Below are positions 45,009 through 45,243 of a DNA stretch of 45,243 nucleotides, piece after piece. The notes under the pieces are model-generated. The model did not search any database. It had not been told where the DNA came from and worked only from the letters and a program-made list of their open reading frames with translations. This DNA is from Flavobacteriaceae bacterium (GTDB lineage Bacteria > Bacteroidota > Bacteroidia > Flavobacteriales > Flavobacteriaceae). The position numbers were made by a program, and so were the translations under genes. Positions within the stretch are counted from its first letter, which is position 1, and each line of letters opens with the position of its first letter. The DNA lies in NCBI GenBank assembly GCA_026988355.1, contig JALSLK010000063.1, positions 1-45,243 on the forward strand, given 5' to 3'.

Positions 45009-45117
45009 ATAACCTGATAAATATATTTAATATGGTTAATTAACGAGTTAAAAAGGTTTAAAAATTTTCATATTTATTAACAGGATGATATTGATTTACA
45101 AGATTTAGTAAAAGTGA

Positions 45118-45125
45118 TATTTTTG
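45118..45125 (+). promoter_or_regulatory. Possible -7 element for a gene beyond the right edge
   Basis: TATTTTTG matches TAnnTTTG; a TTG lies at 45091-45093 but with a 24-base spacer. No start codon with a usable frame follows within the window. Confidence 0.3.
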
Positions 45126-45243
45126 TATATAGTTTTTACGTGGGGATTAGTTTAGACAATTAACATTTCATTAAACGGTTGATTTTTTGTTAATTACAAA
45201 TTAATTTCAATAAAATTAAGAAAAAGATTAAAAAAGTCATTGT

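Overview
The window is low-GC, gene-dense chromosomal DNA of a Bacteroidota member, almost certainly Flavobacteriaceae. Evidence for this: promoters of the TAnnTTTG type, almost no Shine-Dalgarno sites, a C-terminal T9SS sorting domain, SusC/BtuB-style receptor and lipoprotein pairs, DUF5723, DUF1599 and BT_3928-type DoxX proteins, and a class A RNase P RNA of Bacteroidota type. There are no rRNA or tRNA genes, no CRISPR array and no intact transposase.

Layout. (1) 1-3500, minus strand: a cobalamin riboswitch drives a BtuB-like receptor and a BtuG-like surface propeller lipoprotein; a secreted-protein gene runs off the left edge. (2) 3580-6757, minus: tightly packed LOG-folP-popT(DUF368)-aroE operon. 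(3) 6811-11247, plus: DUF1599, DoxX, crcB, then grpE-dnaJ behind a strong promoter. (4) 11340-11907: a candidate small RNA, rnpB, and a bidirectional terminator facing anmK. (5) 13134-14276: acyl-CoA dehydrogenase. (6) 14.3-24.2 kb: an accessory-looking block bounded by two copies of a 160-bp MITE-like element. It holds three plus-strand exported proteins (outer-membrane barrel, 1760-residue giant, fibronectin-III protein). The first gene is preceded by four 17-bp repeats, each a six-codon mini-ORF whose stop overlaps the next start. (7) 24.1-37.1 kb, minus: VanW, methyltransferase, cation antiporter, DUF5723 with lipoprotein, T9SS beta-helix protein with a TPR/LuxR membrane regulator, and an overlapping string of flippase, dUTPase, metalloprotease and HAD nucleotidase. 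(8) 37.2-40.6 kb: DEAD-box helicase and a thioredoxin-like lipoprotein without cysteines. (9) 41.0-45.2 kb, plus: ABC-F ATPase, a frameshifted pseudogene on the minus strand, an unusual TonB-like protein with a central membrane segment, and a third MITE-like copy.

The most unusual features are the chain of ATGA-coupled mini-ORFs in front of the giant-protein operon, the three-copy MITE-like family (one copy supplies the last nine codons of the VanW gene), the three-gene exported complex itself, and the centrally anchored TonB-like protein. Functional statements rest on motif recognition by eye; no database search was possible.
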